Below, piece by piece: positions 1 to 8,216 of a stretch of DNA of 64,000 nucleotides. A program made the position numbers and the translations under genes. Position 1 is the first letter of the stretch. Each line of letters opens with the position of its first letter. The stretch spans positions 1,924,501-1,988,500 of the forward strand of contig NZ_CP025407.1 of NCBI RefSeq assembly GCF_002847285.1, written 5' to 3'. The notes beneath the pieces were generated by a model. It was not told the origin of the DNA. It saw only the letters and a list, made by a program, of their open reading frames with translations, and made no database searches. Origin of the DNA: Streptomyces sp. CMB-StM0423 (GTDB lineage: Bacteria > Actinomycetota > Actinomycetes > Streptomycetales > Streptomycetaceae).

Positions 1-2
1 AC

Positions 3-779
3 CACAACAAGTTCTTCGTCTTCACCCGGGTCGGCCCCTTCGACGACGGGACCTCCTACGACAAGGTCGTCTTCCAGTCGTCCTCCAACCTCAACGACTG
101 GTACAAGAACGAGTCGTACAACGACGCCGTGACCTTCGCCGACGCCACCGTCCACGACGGCTACGCGAAGTTCCACGAGGACCAGCGCCGGCTGCGCCAC
201 TCGGCGGCCGGCGACAGCACGTACTACTGGTCCACGCCCACCGGCTCCCCTTACCGCGCGTTCTTCTTCCCCCGCGGCGACGCGAACTACGGCAACCCGG
301 CCACCGACACCGTCGTCAACGCCCTCGACGGGGTGGCGTGCGCGTACACCGGCACGGACGGCAAGCGGCACCAGACCGACATCCGCGTCGCCATGTTCCA
401 GTTCCTCGGCTCCCGCAAGCAGGTGGCCCAGAAGCTGGCGCAGAAGCGCGCGCAGGGCTGCTGGGTCGACGTCGTCTACAGCGAGGGCGACTCGACGGTC
501 GAGGGCATCCTCGACGCGGCGGGCATCCAGCGCCAGTTCTGCAACTTTCCCAACGGCCCGGGTATCGACGTGCGGACGCACACGAAGTTCTGGCTGCTGG
601 ACGGCGACTACAACGGCAGCATCACACCGCGCGTCTACACGGGCAGCCACAACTGGACCGGATCCGGGCTCCGTTCCGCGGACGAGGCGATGGTACGGAT
701 CACGAGCGCGGACCATCACGCGAAGTACCTGTCGTACTTCTACAAGATCCGCGACACCTGCAAGGCCCGTACGCCGTGA
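3..779 (+). CDS. PLD-family phosphodiesterase, 3' part (5' end outside window)
   Basis: The window opens inside this gene; the frame is open from base 3 and ends at TGA 777-779, giving the last 258 residues. Two phospholipase-D-type catalytic motifs are visible: HNK at the first residues of the window followed by SSNLND, and HTKFWLLD near residue 193 followed by TGSHNWTG. The second motif fits H-x-K-x4-D exactly; in the first the acidic position is Thr, a common variant. Members hydrolyse or transfer phosphodiester bonds and are often secreted in Streptomyces, but the N-terminus that would show a signal peptide is missing. The specific substrate cannot be told from this fragment. Confidence 0.85.
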   Translation, partial: HNKFFVFTRVGPFDDGTSYDKVVFQSSSNLNDWYKNESYNDAVTFADATVHDGYAKFHEDQRRLRHSAAGDSTYYWSTPTGSPYRAFFFPRGDANYGNPATDTVVNALDGVACAYTGTDGKRHQTDIRVAMFQFLGSRKQVAQKLAQKRAQGCWVDVVYSEGDSTVEGILDAAGIQRQFCNFPNGPGIDVRTHTKFWLLDGDYNGSITPRVYTGSHNWTGSGLRSADEAMVRITSADHHAKYLSYFYKIRDTCKARTP

Positions 780-827
780 CTCCCCCGCCGCTCCGCCCGC
801 CGGCAGCGGCGGGGCGGCGGACCCCGG

Positions 828-2666
828 CTACGCCTTGAGGGCCAGCCACAGCTCCATCCGCGTGTCCGGGTCGTCCAGCGAGCGCCCGAGGATCTCCTCG
901 ACCCGCCGCATCCGGTAGCGCAGCGTGTGCCGGTGCACCCCGAGGTCGGCCGCCGCCGCGTCCCACTGCCCGTGCCGCGACAGCCACGCCCGCAGCGAGG
1001 CGACGAGATCGCCGCGGCCCCGCTCGTCGTGCTCGCGCAGCGCCCGCAGCGTGCCGTCCGCGAACGCCTGCACCGCGTCGTCCGCCAGCAGGTCCACCAC
1101 CGAGCCCGCCGTCACCTCCTCGTGCTCCACCAGCACCCGCCCGCGCCGCCGCGCCACCGACAGCGCCTGCTCGGCCTGCTTGTACGCCACCGTCACCACC
1201 GCGGGACCCGCCGGCGCCGACACCCCGGCGACCAGCGGCAGCGTCCCCTGCCCTGCGCCGGACCCGCGGACCTGCCCCACGGCACCCGGGTGCGCGGCCT
1301 CGACCCGCCCGGCGTGCTGCGCCGCCGCCTCCGCGACCGCGCCGCCGTCCGTGGCCAGGACCACCAGCCGGCCGGCGTCGGGCACCGCGAGGAACGCCTC
1401 GCCCGACCCGGCCGCCGCTGCGTCCAGCGCGTCGGCCAGCTCCCCCAGCGCCTCCGGCAGCGGCTCCGGCTCGCCCTCCCCCACCGGCGCCACCGGCGCG
1501 GCGGCCTCGGCGACGAGGAGGCGTACGGGCGCGTCCAGCAGCCCCCCGTACAGCGGCCCGGCGACGGACCGCGCGTGGTCGGGCTGGCCGGCGAGCAGCA
1601 GCCGCAGCACGGCGGTGCCGAGCCGCTGCTCGGCGGCGGAGAAGGCGCTGGAGCGCTCGGTGACGAGGGTGAGCAGGGAGACGGCGGCGTGCACGGCGTA
1701 GCGCTCGGCGGGGGCCAGCTTGCCGTCGGTCCCGACGGCCAGAACGCCGCAGCAGCGGCGGCCGGAGCCGAGGGACTGCAGCTCGACGCGGTCCTCGGCG
1801 GGTCCCGCGGCGGGCAGCGGGGGGCGGCCGGGGGCGGCGTCGGCCCGGCGGGGAGCACCGCCGGCCGCGGCCTCGGGCGCCGCTCCTGCGGCCCCGTCCG
1901 CTGCCGCCCTGCCTGCCGACGTCCCTTCCGCCGACGTCCCTTCCGCCGACGCCCCTGCCGCTACGCCGGCGCCGTCACCCGTGCCCGCCGCCCCGGCCGG
2001 CTCCGCGCCTTCCGCCTCCTCTGCCCGTACGCCCGCCACCACCGCGCTCGCCGGCGCCGGCCGCCGGCGCAGCCGCGCCACGTCGCCCTTCAGCCCCTCC
2101 GCCCGCGCCGCCGCCCCGGCCGGGGAGACCGCGAGCACCTCGCCCGCCGTGTCGTAGAGCGCCGCCCAGCCGTGGACGTGCGCCGCGAGCCGGCTGACGA
2201 CCGTCGCCGGGCCCTCCGCGCCCAGCGCCGCCCGGGTCAGGTCGCGCTGCGCCTCGAAACCGCGGGTCAGCGACCGGTACTGGTCGGCGGCGATGGCCGC
2301 GGAGACCACTTTGGAGATGGCGATGAACGGCACCGTGCGCGGCACCTCCAGCAGCGGCACCCGCGCCTCCCGGGCCGCCGCGAGCAGCGCCTCCGGCACC
2401 GTCTCGACGTTCACGCCGACCCCGAAGCCCACCCCGACCACCCCGGCGTCCGCGAGCCGCCGCATGTAGCGGCGCATGGCGTCGGCGTCCTCGACGTCGA
2501 GCTTGAGCGCGGTGGTCAGGATCAGCTCGCCGCCTTCGAGATACGGCACGGGGTCTATCAACTCGCTGGTCTGCGCCCAGCGCACGGCCACGTCCAGCTC
2601 GTCCGCGCCGGTGAGGACGGAGAGCTTGAGGGTGGGATGGCGGACGAGCGAGGCGAGCGTGGGCAT
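828..2666 (-). CDS. PucR-family transcriptional regulator
   Basis: A 612-residue regulator. The N-terminus (about residues 5-130) matches the PucR ligand-sensing domain, and the C-terminal 60 residues carry the PucR-type HTH (LGVHRHTLRYRMRRVEEILG). An open frame runs upstream to 2912, but the start at 2666 is preferred because AGAAGG lies just ahead of it and the family begins with residues like MPTLASL. A linker of about 110 Ala/Gly-rich residues in the middle includes a 15-bp tandem DNA repeat (1918-1962), making the protein longer than the usual 400-550 residues. PucR proteins respond to purine, amine or amino-acid catabolites; gabT lies 4 kb away, so a role in nitrogen catabolism is plausible but inferred. 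Confidence 0.85.
   Translation of the reverse strand: MPTLASLVRHPTLKLSVLTGADELDVAVRWAQTSELIDPVPYLEGGELILTTALKLDVEDADAMRRYMRRLADAGVVGVGFGVGVNVETVPEALLAAAREARVPLLEVPRTVPFIAISKVVSAAIAADQYRSLTRGFEAQRDLTRAALGAEGPATVVSRLAAHVHGWAALYDTAGEVLAVSPAGAAARAEGLKGDVARLRRRPAPASAVVAGVRAEEAEGAEPAGAAGTGDGAGVAAGASAEGTSAEGTSAGRAAADGAAGAAPEAAAGGAPRRADAAPGRPPLPAAGPAEDRVELQSLGSGRRCCGVLAVGTDGKLAPAERYAVHAAVSLLTLVTERSSAFSAAEQRLGTAVLRLLLAGQPDHARSVAGPLYGGLLDAPVRLLVAEAAAPVAPVGEGEPEPLPEALGELADALDAAAAGSGEAFLAVPDAGRLVVLATDGGAVAEAAAQHAGRVEAAHPGAVGQVRGSGAGQGTLPLVAGVSAPAGPAVVTVAYKQAEQALSVARRRGRVLVEHEEVTAGSVVDLLADDAVQAFADGTLRALREHDERGRGDLVASLRAWLSRHGQWDAAAADLGVHRHTLRYRMRRVEEILGRSLDDPDTRMELWLALKA
1918..1962 (-). repeat. 15-bp tandem repeat, three copies, in the pucR linker
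   Basis: Two perfect copies of GACGTCCCTTCCGCC (1918-1932, 1933-1947) and a third diverged copy (1948-1962). They encode SAEGT-type pentapeptides in the low-complexity linker of the PucR regulator. The unit is a multiple of three, so copy-number change would keep the frame. Confidence 0.8.
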
Positions 2667-2918
2667 GGCACCTTCTGGCTGCTGCGGCGGCCGGGGCCGC
2701 CGTGCTGTTCGTGACTGTCTGCGCGACCGCCCCGGCCGGGCCGGGCCGCTGCGTACGCGACCGGCCCCGACCGCCCCCGTCCGGCCCCGGCGGGCCTGCG
2801 GGCCCTCCGGAGTCCGGCGATCCGCACCGTCCTCCGACCGTCGCGGAGGTCTCCGACCGCTTTCAGACTGTCGCTGTGTCTTACGCCGCTCCGTATGAAC
2901 GGCTCTTGCCATTGTGCC

Positions 2919-5396
2919 TCAGTGGTGCAAGTCGACCAGCACCGGAGGCGTCCGCTCGCCGTCCACGGTCGTCACGGAGAGCACCGCGTGCCCGGGCGGC
3001 AGCGTGTTCGCCAGCTCCGAGGCCGACCAGCGCTCCCGCTCCACGGTGCGCACCGTCACCGAGCGGCTCATGGCTTTCGTACCCGTGAAGACCTGCCGTA
3101 CCCACCTCAGCAGCTTCCGGATGAGCCCGCCGGAGACATCCGGGACGTGTGTGACATCCTCCGCCTCCACCCACTCCGCGCCCCACGCCTCCGCGAAGTG
3201 CCGGCCGTCCCAGGTGCTGACGCCGGTCAGCGCCATCCGGCAGCCGACCGCGGCCAGCAGCGGCCCGCGCACCGGCTCGGCGACGTCGTCGAGCCCGCGC
3301 AGCCCGAGCACCACGCCGGCGTGCGCGGCGCGCAGCCTCCCGATGGCCCGTACGGACTCGGGGCTGGCGGTGCGGGCGGCGTCGTCGAGGACGAGGGCGG
3401 CGAAGAGGGAGCGGTCGGAGCGGGCCGGGGCGGCGGCGGTGAACTGGGCGAGGAGCAGCCGGGCCAGCACCCGGGACGCCTCGGCGTGCGTACGCTCCGG
3501 CAGCACGATCCGTACCCGCATCGGGTGCTCCAGCGCTCGCATGGAGAACTGGCGGCCGCGGCCGCGGGTGTCGAAGAACCGGGCGAAGACCGGGCGGTCG
3601 AGCACGGCGAGCCGGCCGGCGAGGAGGGCGCCGACGTCGCCGGGGCGGGAGAGCTGGCGCTCGCGCGCGTCGAGCTCGCGGAGGGCGGCGCCGGCGCGGT
3701 CGGCGGCGAAGGGGTCGGCACCGCCCTCGGGCGTGCCCTCGGCGACGGCGGCGCAGTCGCGCCGCAGGGCGGCGAGGGCGGCGCGGTCGCCGTCGAGGAG
3801 GCCGCGCAGCTCGGCGACGCCGGGGAAGGTGCCGTACGCCGACTGGTAGGCGCCGATGAGCTGGCCGAGGGCGGTGACGGCGGGCCGCGCGTGCGCCCAG
3901 TCGGCCTCGTCGCCGCCAAGGAGGGCCTCGGCGAGCAGGGCGGCGGCCTCGTCGGGGTCGGCGGTGCCGCCGTAGAGGTCGAGGTCGTGGGGGGAGGAGG
4001 GATCGGCGATGCGGATGACGACGTCGTACGCGTCGTCGTCGCCGAGCGGGGCGCCGGCCGCCCCGACCACGACGACGGCGGCCTGGCCGGCGAGCGCCTG
4101 GAGGCAGAGCAGCTCGGCGACGGGTCCGGTGACGCGGTCGCTGACCACGTTGCCGGCGGGGCCGACGGCGAGTAATCCGGTGCCGAGGAGGGCGGGTTCG
4201 AGGGCGATGCCGCCGCCGCGGTAGGCGTAGGGGTTGCGCTTGTCGTCGGGGGCGGCGCCGATGCGGACCTGGCCGGTGACGAGGTCGTGCCGGTAGGCGC
4301 GGCGGCCGATGTCGCGGAGGCCGGAGGGGTGCGGGCAGGCGGCGGGGCCGTCGCGCCGTACGGAGTCGGCGAAGGCGCGGAGCCGCTCGGGCCGGGCCCG
4401 TACGGACTCCCAGGCCCGCGCTATCCGCGCCAGATCGACGTCGTTCATCCCCCCACCCCGAGCGGCCCCCCCGAGCACCTCGGCCTCCCCCACCAACCCG
4501 GCAGCCCGCAACTCGGGCCACGCCACGGGATCGGCGTCCTCGGCGTCCTCGGCGTCGGGCTTCTCGGCGGCATCCTCCTCCAGCGGTACGCCCCGCCACT
4601 TGGCCGTCAGCACCTCGCGCCACTTCCCGAGGCGGCTGAGGGGGTAGAGCAGGGCTGCGAGCACGATCCCGTACACGAGGTACACGAAGACGGCGCTGAG
4701 ATACTTGTTCCAGTCCTCGGACCACGACAGGGGCAGGATTCCGAAGGCCGCGCCCATCACGGGCACCACCTCGGACAGCACGAGAAGCACCACGGCGAAC
4801 CCGGCCACACCGGTCAGCGCGGCCTCCATGGCCGCACCGCGCGCCACGGCGTACCGCTGGTAGAGCTCCTGCCAGCCGCCGGCCCGGCCGCAGGCGTACG
4901 CGATGCCCGCGAACACCAGCGTGTCGTACAGGTCCCTGGCGACCGACGCCGCGCGCTTGTCCCGCCGGCCGCCCTCGCCCTCCCACCAACTGTCCGGCGT
5001 GAACCAGTCCAGCGGCGCGTCCAGCATCCCAAAGAGGAAGACGCCGTTGCGGTAGAAGGACCAGGCGATCAGCCCGATGAGCACCGACAGCGCGGCTGCG
5101 CCGAAGAGTTGGCGGTCGGAGAGGCGGTCGGGCTCCTCGGGCGGGCGCGCCACGTGCCCGTAGCGCCAGACGCCCGGCGCGGCGTCGGGGCGGCTCTCCC
5201 GCATCCACTCCAGGAAGGGGGCACCCGGGTCGCTCACCGCCCCGTACCCCGGCCCGGTCCCGTAGCCCTGTCCCGGGGCCGCCTTCGGCCGTTCCGGGCG
5301 CTGCGGAGGCACGGACGGCATCGGCGGCGGCAATCCCGGCCGGCCCCTTCCGTCGGGCCTCGCCTGCCGCGGCCCGCGTCGGCCGTCCTCGCCCAT
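2919..5396 (-). CDS. Membrane protein resembling a degenerate VirD4/TraG ATPase
   Basis: An 825-residue protein with a Pro/Gly-rich cytoplasmic N-terminus (about 1-60), then three to four hydrophobic segments between about residues 95 and 265, then a long soluble C-terminal part. The soluble part has the outline of VirD4/TraG/FtsK-type motor ATPases: a glycine-rich loop GPAGN where Walker A would be, a Walker-B-like LVLDDAART near residue 650, and a C-terminal segment with the cadence of coupling proteins (ALTGVSTWDGRHFAEAWG). The Lys-Ser/Thr pair of Walker A is missing, so ATP hydrolysis is doubtful. It is divergent from the ECF41 sigma gene. No relaxase or conjugation gene is nearby. The family assignment is from pattern only; function unknown. 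Confidence 0.6.
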   Translation of the reverse strand: MGEDGRRGPRQARPDGRGRPGLPPPMPSVPPQRPERPKAAPGQGYGTGPGYGAVSDPGAPFLEWMRESRPDAAPGVWRYGHVARPPEEPDRLSDRQLFGAAALSVLIGLIAWSFYRNGVFLFGMLDAPLDWFTPDSWWEGEGGRRDKRAASVARDLYDTLVFAGIAYACGRAGGWQELYQRYAVARGAAMEAALTGVAGFAVVLLVLSEVVPVMGAAFGILPLSWSEDWNKYLSAVFVYLVYGIVLAALLYPLSRLGKWREVLTAKWRGVPLEEDAAEKPDAEDAEDADPVAWPELRAAGLVGEAEVLGGAARGGGMNDVDLARIARAWESVRARPERLRAFADSVRRDGPAACPHPSGLRDIGRRAYRHDLVTGQVRIGAAPDDKRNPYAYRGGGIALEPALLGTGLLAVGPAGNVVSDRVTGPVAELLCLQALAGQAAVVVVGAAGAPLGDDDAYDVVIRIADPSSPHDLDLYGGTADPDEAAALLAEALLGGDEADWAHARPAVTALGQLIGAYQSAYGTFPGVAELRGLLDGDRAALAALRRDCAAVAEGTPEGGADPFAADRAGAALRELDARERQLSRPGDVGALLAGRLAVLDRPVFARFFDTRGRGRQFSMRALEHPMRVRIVLPERTHAEASRVLARLLLAQFTAAAPARSDRSLFAALVLDDAARTASPESVRAIGRLRAAHAGVVLGLRGLDDVAEPVRGPLLAAVGCRMALTGVSTWDGRHFAEAWGAEWVEAEDVTHVPDVSGGLIRKLLRWVRQVFTGTKAMSRSVTVRTVERERWSASELANTLPPGHAVLSVTTVDGERTPPVLVDLHH

Positions 5397-5691
5397 GTTC
5401 CGCTCTTCCTTCCGCTGGTCCGGCCCCCGTTACGGGGCCGGCCCCGACCTTGCGTGGCTGCGCCCAGTCCGCCGCCGGGCGGCAACTCGGCGCCGTTCCG
5501 CCCAACTTAGCGCGTGCCGCCCACCGACCCGGTGCCCGTCCGGGGCGCGCGTCAACCGCCCCCGCATGATCACGCGCACCCCCGGAGTCACATATCCGCG
5601 CCCCGCATCGTCCTGAGGGCATGAGAAACACCACCTCCGGGGCACCACGCCCGTCGACCGCCCAGGCCAGCTCGCAAGGGAGGCGGTGAGC

Positions 5692-6600
5692 GTGCCGCAC
5701 GACGACGATCTCGCCCGGGCCTTCGAGCACGAGCGGCCCCGGCTGCTGCGGGTCGCGTACTCCACCACCGGTTCCCTCGCCGAGGCCGAGGACTGCGTGC
5801 AGGAGTCGTGGCTGCGGCTGCGCCGCGTGCCCGATCCGGGTGCGATACGCGACCTGCGCGGCTGGCTCACCACCGTCGTCGGCCGGCTCGCGCTCGACGC
5901 GCTCGGCAGCGCCCGCTCCCGGCGCGAGCGGTACGTGGGCACCTGGCTGCCCGAGCCGCTCGTGGAGCCGGCCGTGGCGGTCGCCCCGGCCGGCTCGGCC
6001 GACCCGGCGGAGCAGGTGACGCTCGACGAGTCGGTGAGCATGGCCCTGCTCGTCGTGCTGGACGAGTTGTCGCCCGCGCAGCGCACCGCCTTCCTCCTCC
6101 ACGACGTCTTCGGCCTGCCCTTCACCCAGGTCGCCGAGGTCGTCGGCCGCACCCCCGCCGCCGTGCGCCAACTCGCCTCCCGCGCCCGGCGGCACGTCGA
6201 GCAGAGCCGCCCGCACGAGCCCGCGCCGCGTGCGGAGCAGTGGCGGCTGGTGCGGGCGTTCGCCGCCGCCTGCCAGGAGGGCGATCTGGAGGGGCTGGTG
6301 CGGCTGCTCGATCCGGAGGTGGCGTGGCGCGGGGACGGCGGCGGGCTGGTCCCGTCGCTGCCGGGGGTGGTGCGGGGCGCGGAGCAGGTGGCGCGCGGGC
6401 TGGTCGCGTTCGGCCGCGGGCCGCTGCCGCCCGGCACGATGCGCGTGGTCACCGTCAACGGGGCCGCGGGGCTGGTGCTGTACGGGCCGGAGGGGGAGGT
6501 GTCGGTGGCGGCGTTCACCGTGAACGGGGGGCGGATCACGTCGATCGGCGTGCAGCGCAATCCGGAGAAGCTGACGTCGGTCCGCTTCCCGCAGGCGTAA
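5692..6600 (+). CDS. ECF41-family RNA polymerase sigma factor
   Basis: About 302 residues. Sigma-70 region 2 (LLRVAYSTTGSLAEAEDCVQ) and region 4 (HDVFGLPFTQVAEVVGRT) are followed by a SnoaL-like C-terminal extension of about 100 residues. The extension carries DGGG and, near the end, NPEKL, which match the DGGGK and NPDKL motifs of ECF41 sigmas; there the extension regulates activity instead of an anti-sigma factor. GTG 5692 is preferred over GTG 5686 because AAGGGAGG (5676-5683) is then eight bases away rather than two. ECF41 genes usually sit beside a COE-type (carboxymuconolactone decarboxylase, oxidoreductase or epimerase) gene; none is adjacent here. Confidence 0.85.
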   Translation: MPHDDDLARAFEHERPRLLRVAYSTTGSLAEAEDCVQESWLRLRRVPDPGAIRDLRGWLTTVVGRLALDALGSARSRRERYVGTWLPEPLVEPAVAVAPAGSADPAEQVTLDESVSMALLVVLDELSPAQRTAFLLHDVFGLPFTQVAEVVGRTPAAVRQLASRARRHVEQSRPHEPAPRAEQWRLVRAFAAACQEGDLEGLVRLLDPEVAWRGDGGGLVPSLPGVVRGAEQVARGLVAFGRGPLPPGTMRVVTVNGAAGLVLYGPEGEVSVAAFTVNGGRITSIGVQRNPEKLTSVRFPQA

Positions 6601-6738
6601 GGCGGAGGCCGCGGGGCCGGGCGTGGGTCCGTACGCCGTACGCCGGTGCCCCCGCCCGTACGCCGTACGCCCGCCTCCGCCGTACGCCCGCGCCCTCCCC
6701 GCCCGCCACCCCCGCGTTTCCGCAGCTCATCCGCCCCC

Positions 6739-6753
6739 TGTCCACCGTGGACA
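6739..6753. promoter_or_regulatory. 15-bp palindrome upstream of gabT, candidate operator
   Basis: TGTCCACCGTGGACA is a perfect inverted repeat with 7-bp arms around one central base. A -10-like TAGCCT lies at 6810-6815, about 36 bases before the gabT start region, so the palindrome would be centred about 75 bases upstream of the transcript start, as for an activator site. Its binder is unknown; the PucR protein encoded at 828 is one candidate. Confidence 0.4.
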
Positions 6754-6857
6754 AAGCGACACGGCAGACCGCTCCCCCGCGTAGCATGCCCCCGCCCGGC
6801 GCCCGGCCCTAGCCTGCGAGGGAGACCATCGTCGTCCGGACCCGGAGGAGATCCCCC

Positions 6858-8216
6858 ATGACCAGCGCTTCCGCCACCGCAGGCGCCGCGCTCCCCCAGG
6901 AGCGGCGGCTTGTCACCCCCATCCCGGGGCCGAAGTCCCAGGAGCTGATGGCGCGCAAGAACGGCGCCGTGGCGCAGGGCGTGGGCACGGTGATGCCCGT
7001 CTTCGCCGCCCGTGCCGCCGGCGGCGTCGTCGAGGACGTCGACGGCAACCGGCTCATCGACTTCGGCGCCGGCATCGCCGTCACCTCCGTCGGCAACAGC
7101 GCCGAGGCCGTCGTCCGCCGCGCCTCCGCGCAGTTGGCCGACTTCACGCACACCTGCATGATGGTCACGCCGTACGAGGGCTACGTGGAGGTCTGCGAGC
7201 AGCTCGCCGAGCTGACCCCCGGGGACCACGCCAAGAAGTCGGCGCTCTTCAACTCCGGCGCCGAGGCCGTGGAGAACGCCGTCAAGATCGCCCGTTCGTA
7301 CACCGGCCGCCAGGCCGTCGTCGTCTTCGACCACGGCTACCACGGGCGGACGAACCTCACCATGGCGCTCACCGCCAAGGACATGCCGTACAAGCACGGC
7401 TTCGGCCCCTTCGCGCCGGAGATCTACCGCGTGCCCGTCGCCTACCCCTACCGCTGGCTGACCGGCCCCGAGAACTGCGCCGAGGAAGCCGCGGCGCAGG
7501 CCGTCGACCTGATCACCAAGCAGGTCGGCGCGGAGAACGTGGCGGCGATCGTCATCGAGCCGATCCTCGGCGAGGGCGGCTTCATCGTGCCGGCGCCCGG
7601 CTTCCTGCCGCGGATCGCGCAGTTCGCGAAGGACAACGGCATCGTCTTCGTCGCGGACGAGATCCAGTCCGGCTTCTGCCGTACGGGCCAGTGGTTCGCC
7701 TCCGAGGCGGAGGGCGTCGTCCCCGACCTGATCACCACCGCCAAGGGCATCGCCGGCGGGCTGCCGCTGGCCGCGGTCACCGGCCGCGCGGAGATGATGG
7801 ACGCCCCGCACGTCGGCGGCCTCGGCGGCACGTACGGCGGCAACCCGGTGGCGTGCGCCGCCGCGCTCGGCGCCATCGAGACGATGCGAGAGCTGGACCT
7901 GAACGCGAGGGCCCGGCGCATCGAGGAGATCATGAAGAGCCGGCTGATCGAGCTGCAGGGCAAGTACGACGCCATCGGCGAGGTCCGCGGGCGGGGTGCG
8001 ATGCTGGCCATCGAGCTGGTCAAGCCGGGGACGAAGGACCCCGACCCGCAGCTCACGGCGGCGCTGGCCAAGGCGTGCCACACGGAGGGGCTGCTGGTGC
8101 TGACCACCGGGACGTACGGGAATGTGATGCGCTTCCTGCCGCCGCTGGTGATCGGCGAGGACCTGCTGGCCGAGGGGCTGGACATTCTGGAAGGGGCGCT
8201 CTCGCGGAACACGTGA
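6858..8216 (+). CDS. gabT: 4-aminobutyrate--2-oxoglutarate transaminase
   Basis: A 452-residue class III PLP aminotransferase that moves the amino group of GABA to 2-oxoglutarate, giving succinate semialdehyde and glutamate. The family signature (FVADEIQSGFCRTGQWFA) and the PLP lysine in TTAKGIAGG (Lys296) are present, and length is normal. GGAGGAG lies 8 bases before ATG 6858. The product would complete the putrescine to GABA route encoded at 19-33 kb. The stop TGA overlaps the GTG start of the PAP2 gene (GTGA), suggesting translational coupling. No succinate-semialdehyde dehydrogenase lies beside it, though one of the two aldehyde dehydrogenases at 26-31 kb could act there. Confidence 0.93.
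   Translation: MTSASATAGAALPQERRLVTPIPGPKSQELMARKNGAVAQGVGTVMPVFAARAAGGVVEDVDGNRLIDFGAGIAVTSVGNSAEAVVRRASAQLADFTHTCMMVTPYEGYVEVCEQLAELTPGDHAKKSALFNSGAEAVENAVKIARSYTGRQAVVVFDHGYHGRTNLTMALTAKDMPYKHGFGPFAPEIYRVPVAYPYRWLTGPENCAEEAAAQAVDLITKQVGAENVAAIVIEPILGEGGFIVPAPGFLPRIAQFAKDNGIVFVADEIQSGFCRTGQWFASEAEGVVPDLITTAKGIAGGLPLAAVTGRAEMMDAPHVGGLGGTYGGNPVACAAALGAIETMRELDLNARARRIEEIMKSRLIELQGKYDAIGEVRGRGAMLAIELVKPGTKDPDPQLTAALAKACHTEGLLVLTTGTYGNVMRFLPPLVIGEDLLAEGLDILEGALSRNT

Noticed and set aside
2667..2912. N-terminal extension of the PucR regulator from 2912
   Set aside because: The extra 82 residues are Arg/Pro-rich without family resemblance, and a proper RBS precedes the 2666 start.
2919..5396. 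A functional conjugation or type IV secretion locus
   Set aside because: Only a VirD4-like protein with a degenerate Walker A is present; no relaxase, VirB4 or pilus genes accompany it.
6601..6720. Runs of CGTACGCC after the ECF41 gene as a regulatory array
   Set aside because: CGTACG-type words are frequent throughout this window, in genes as well, so the run is probably compositional.
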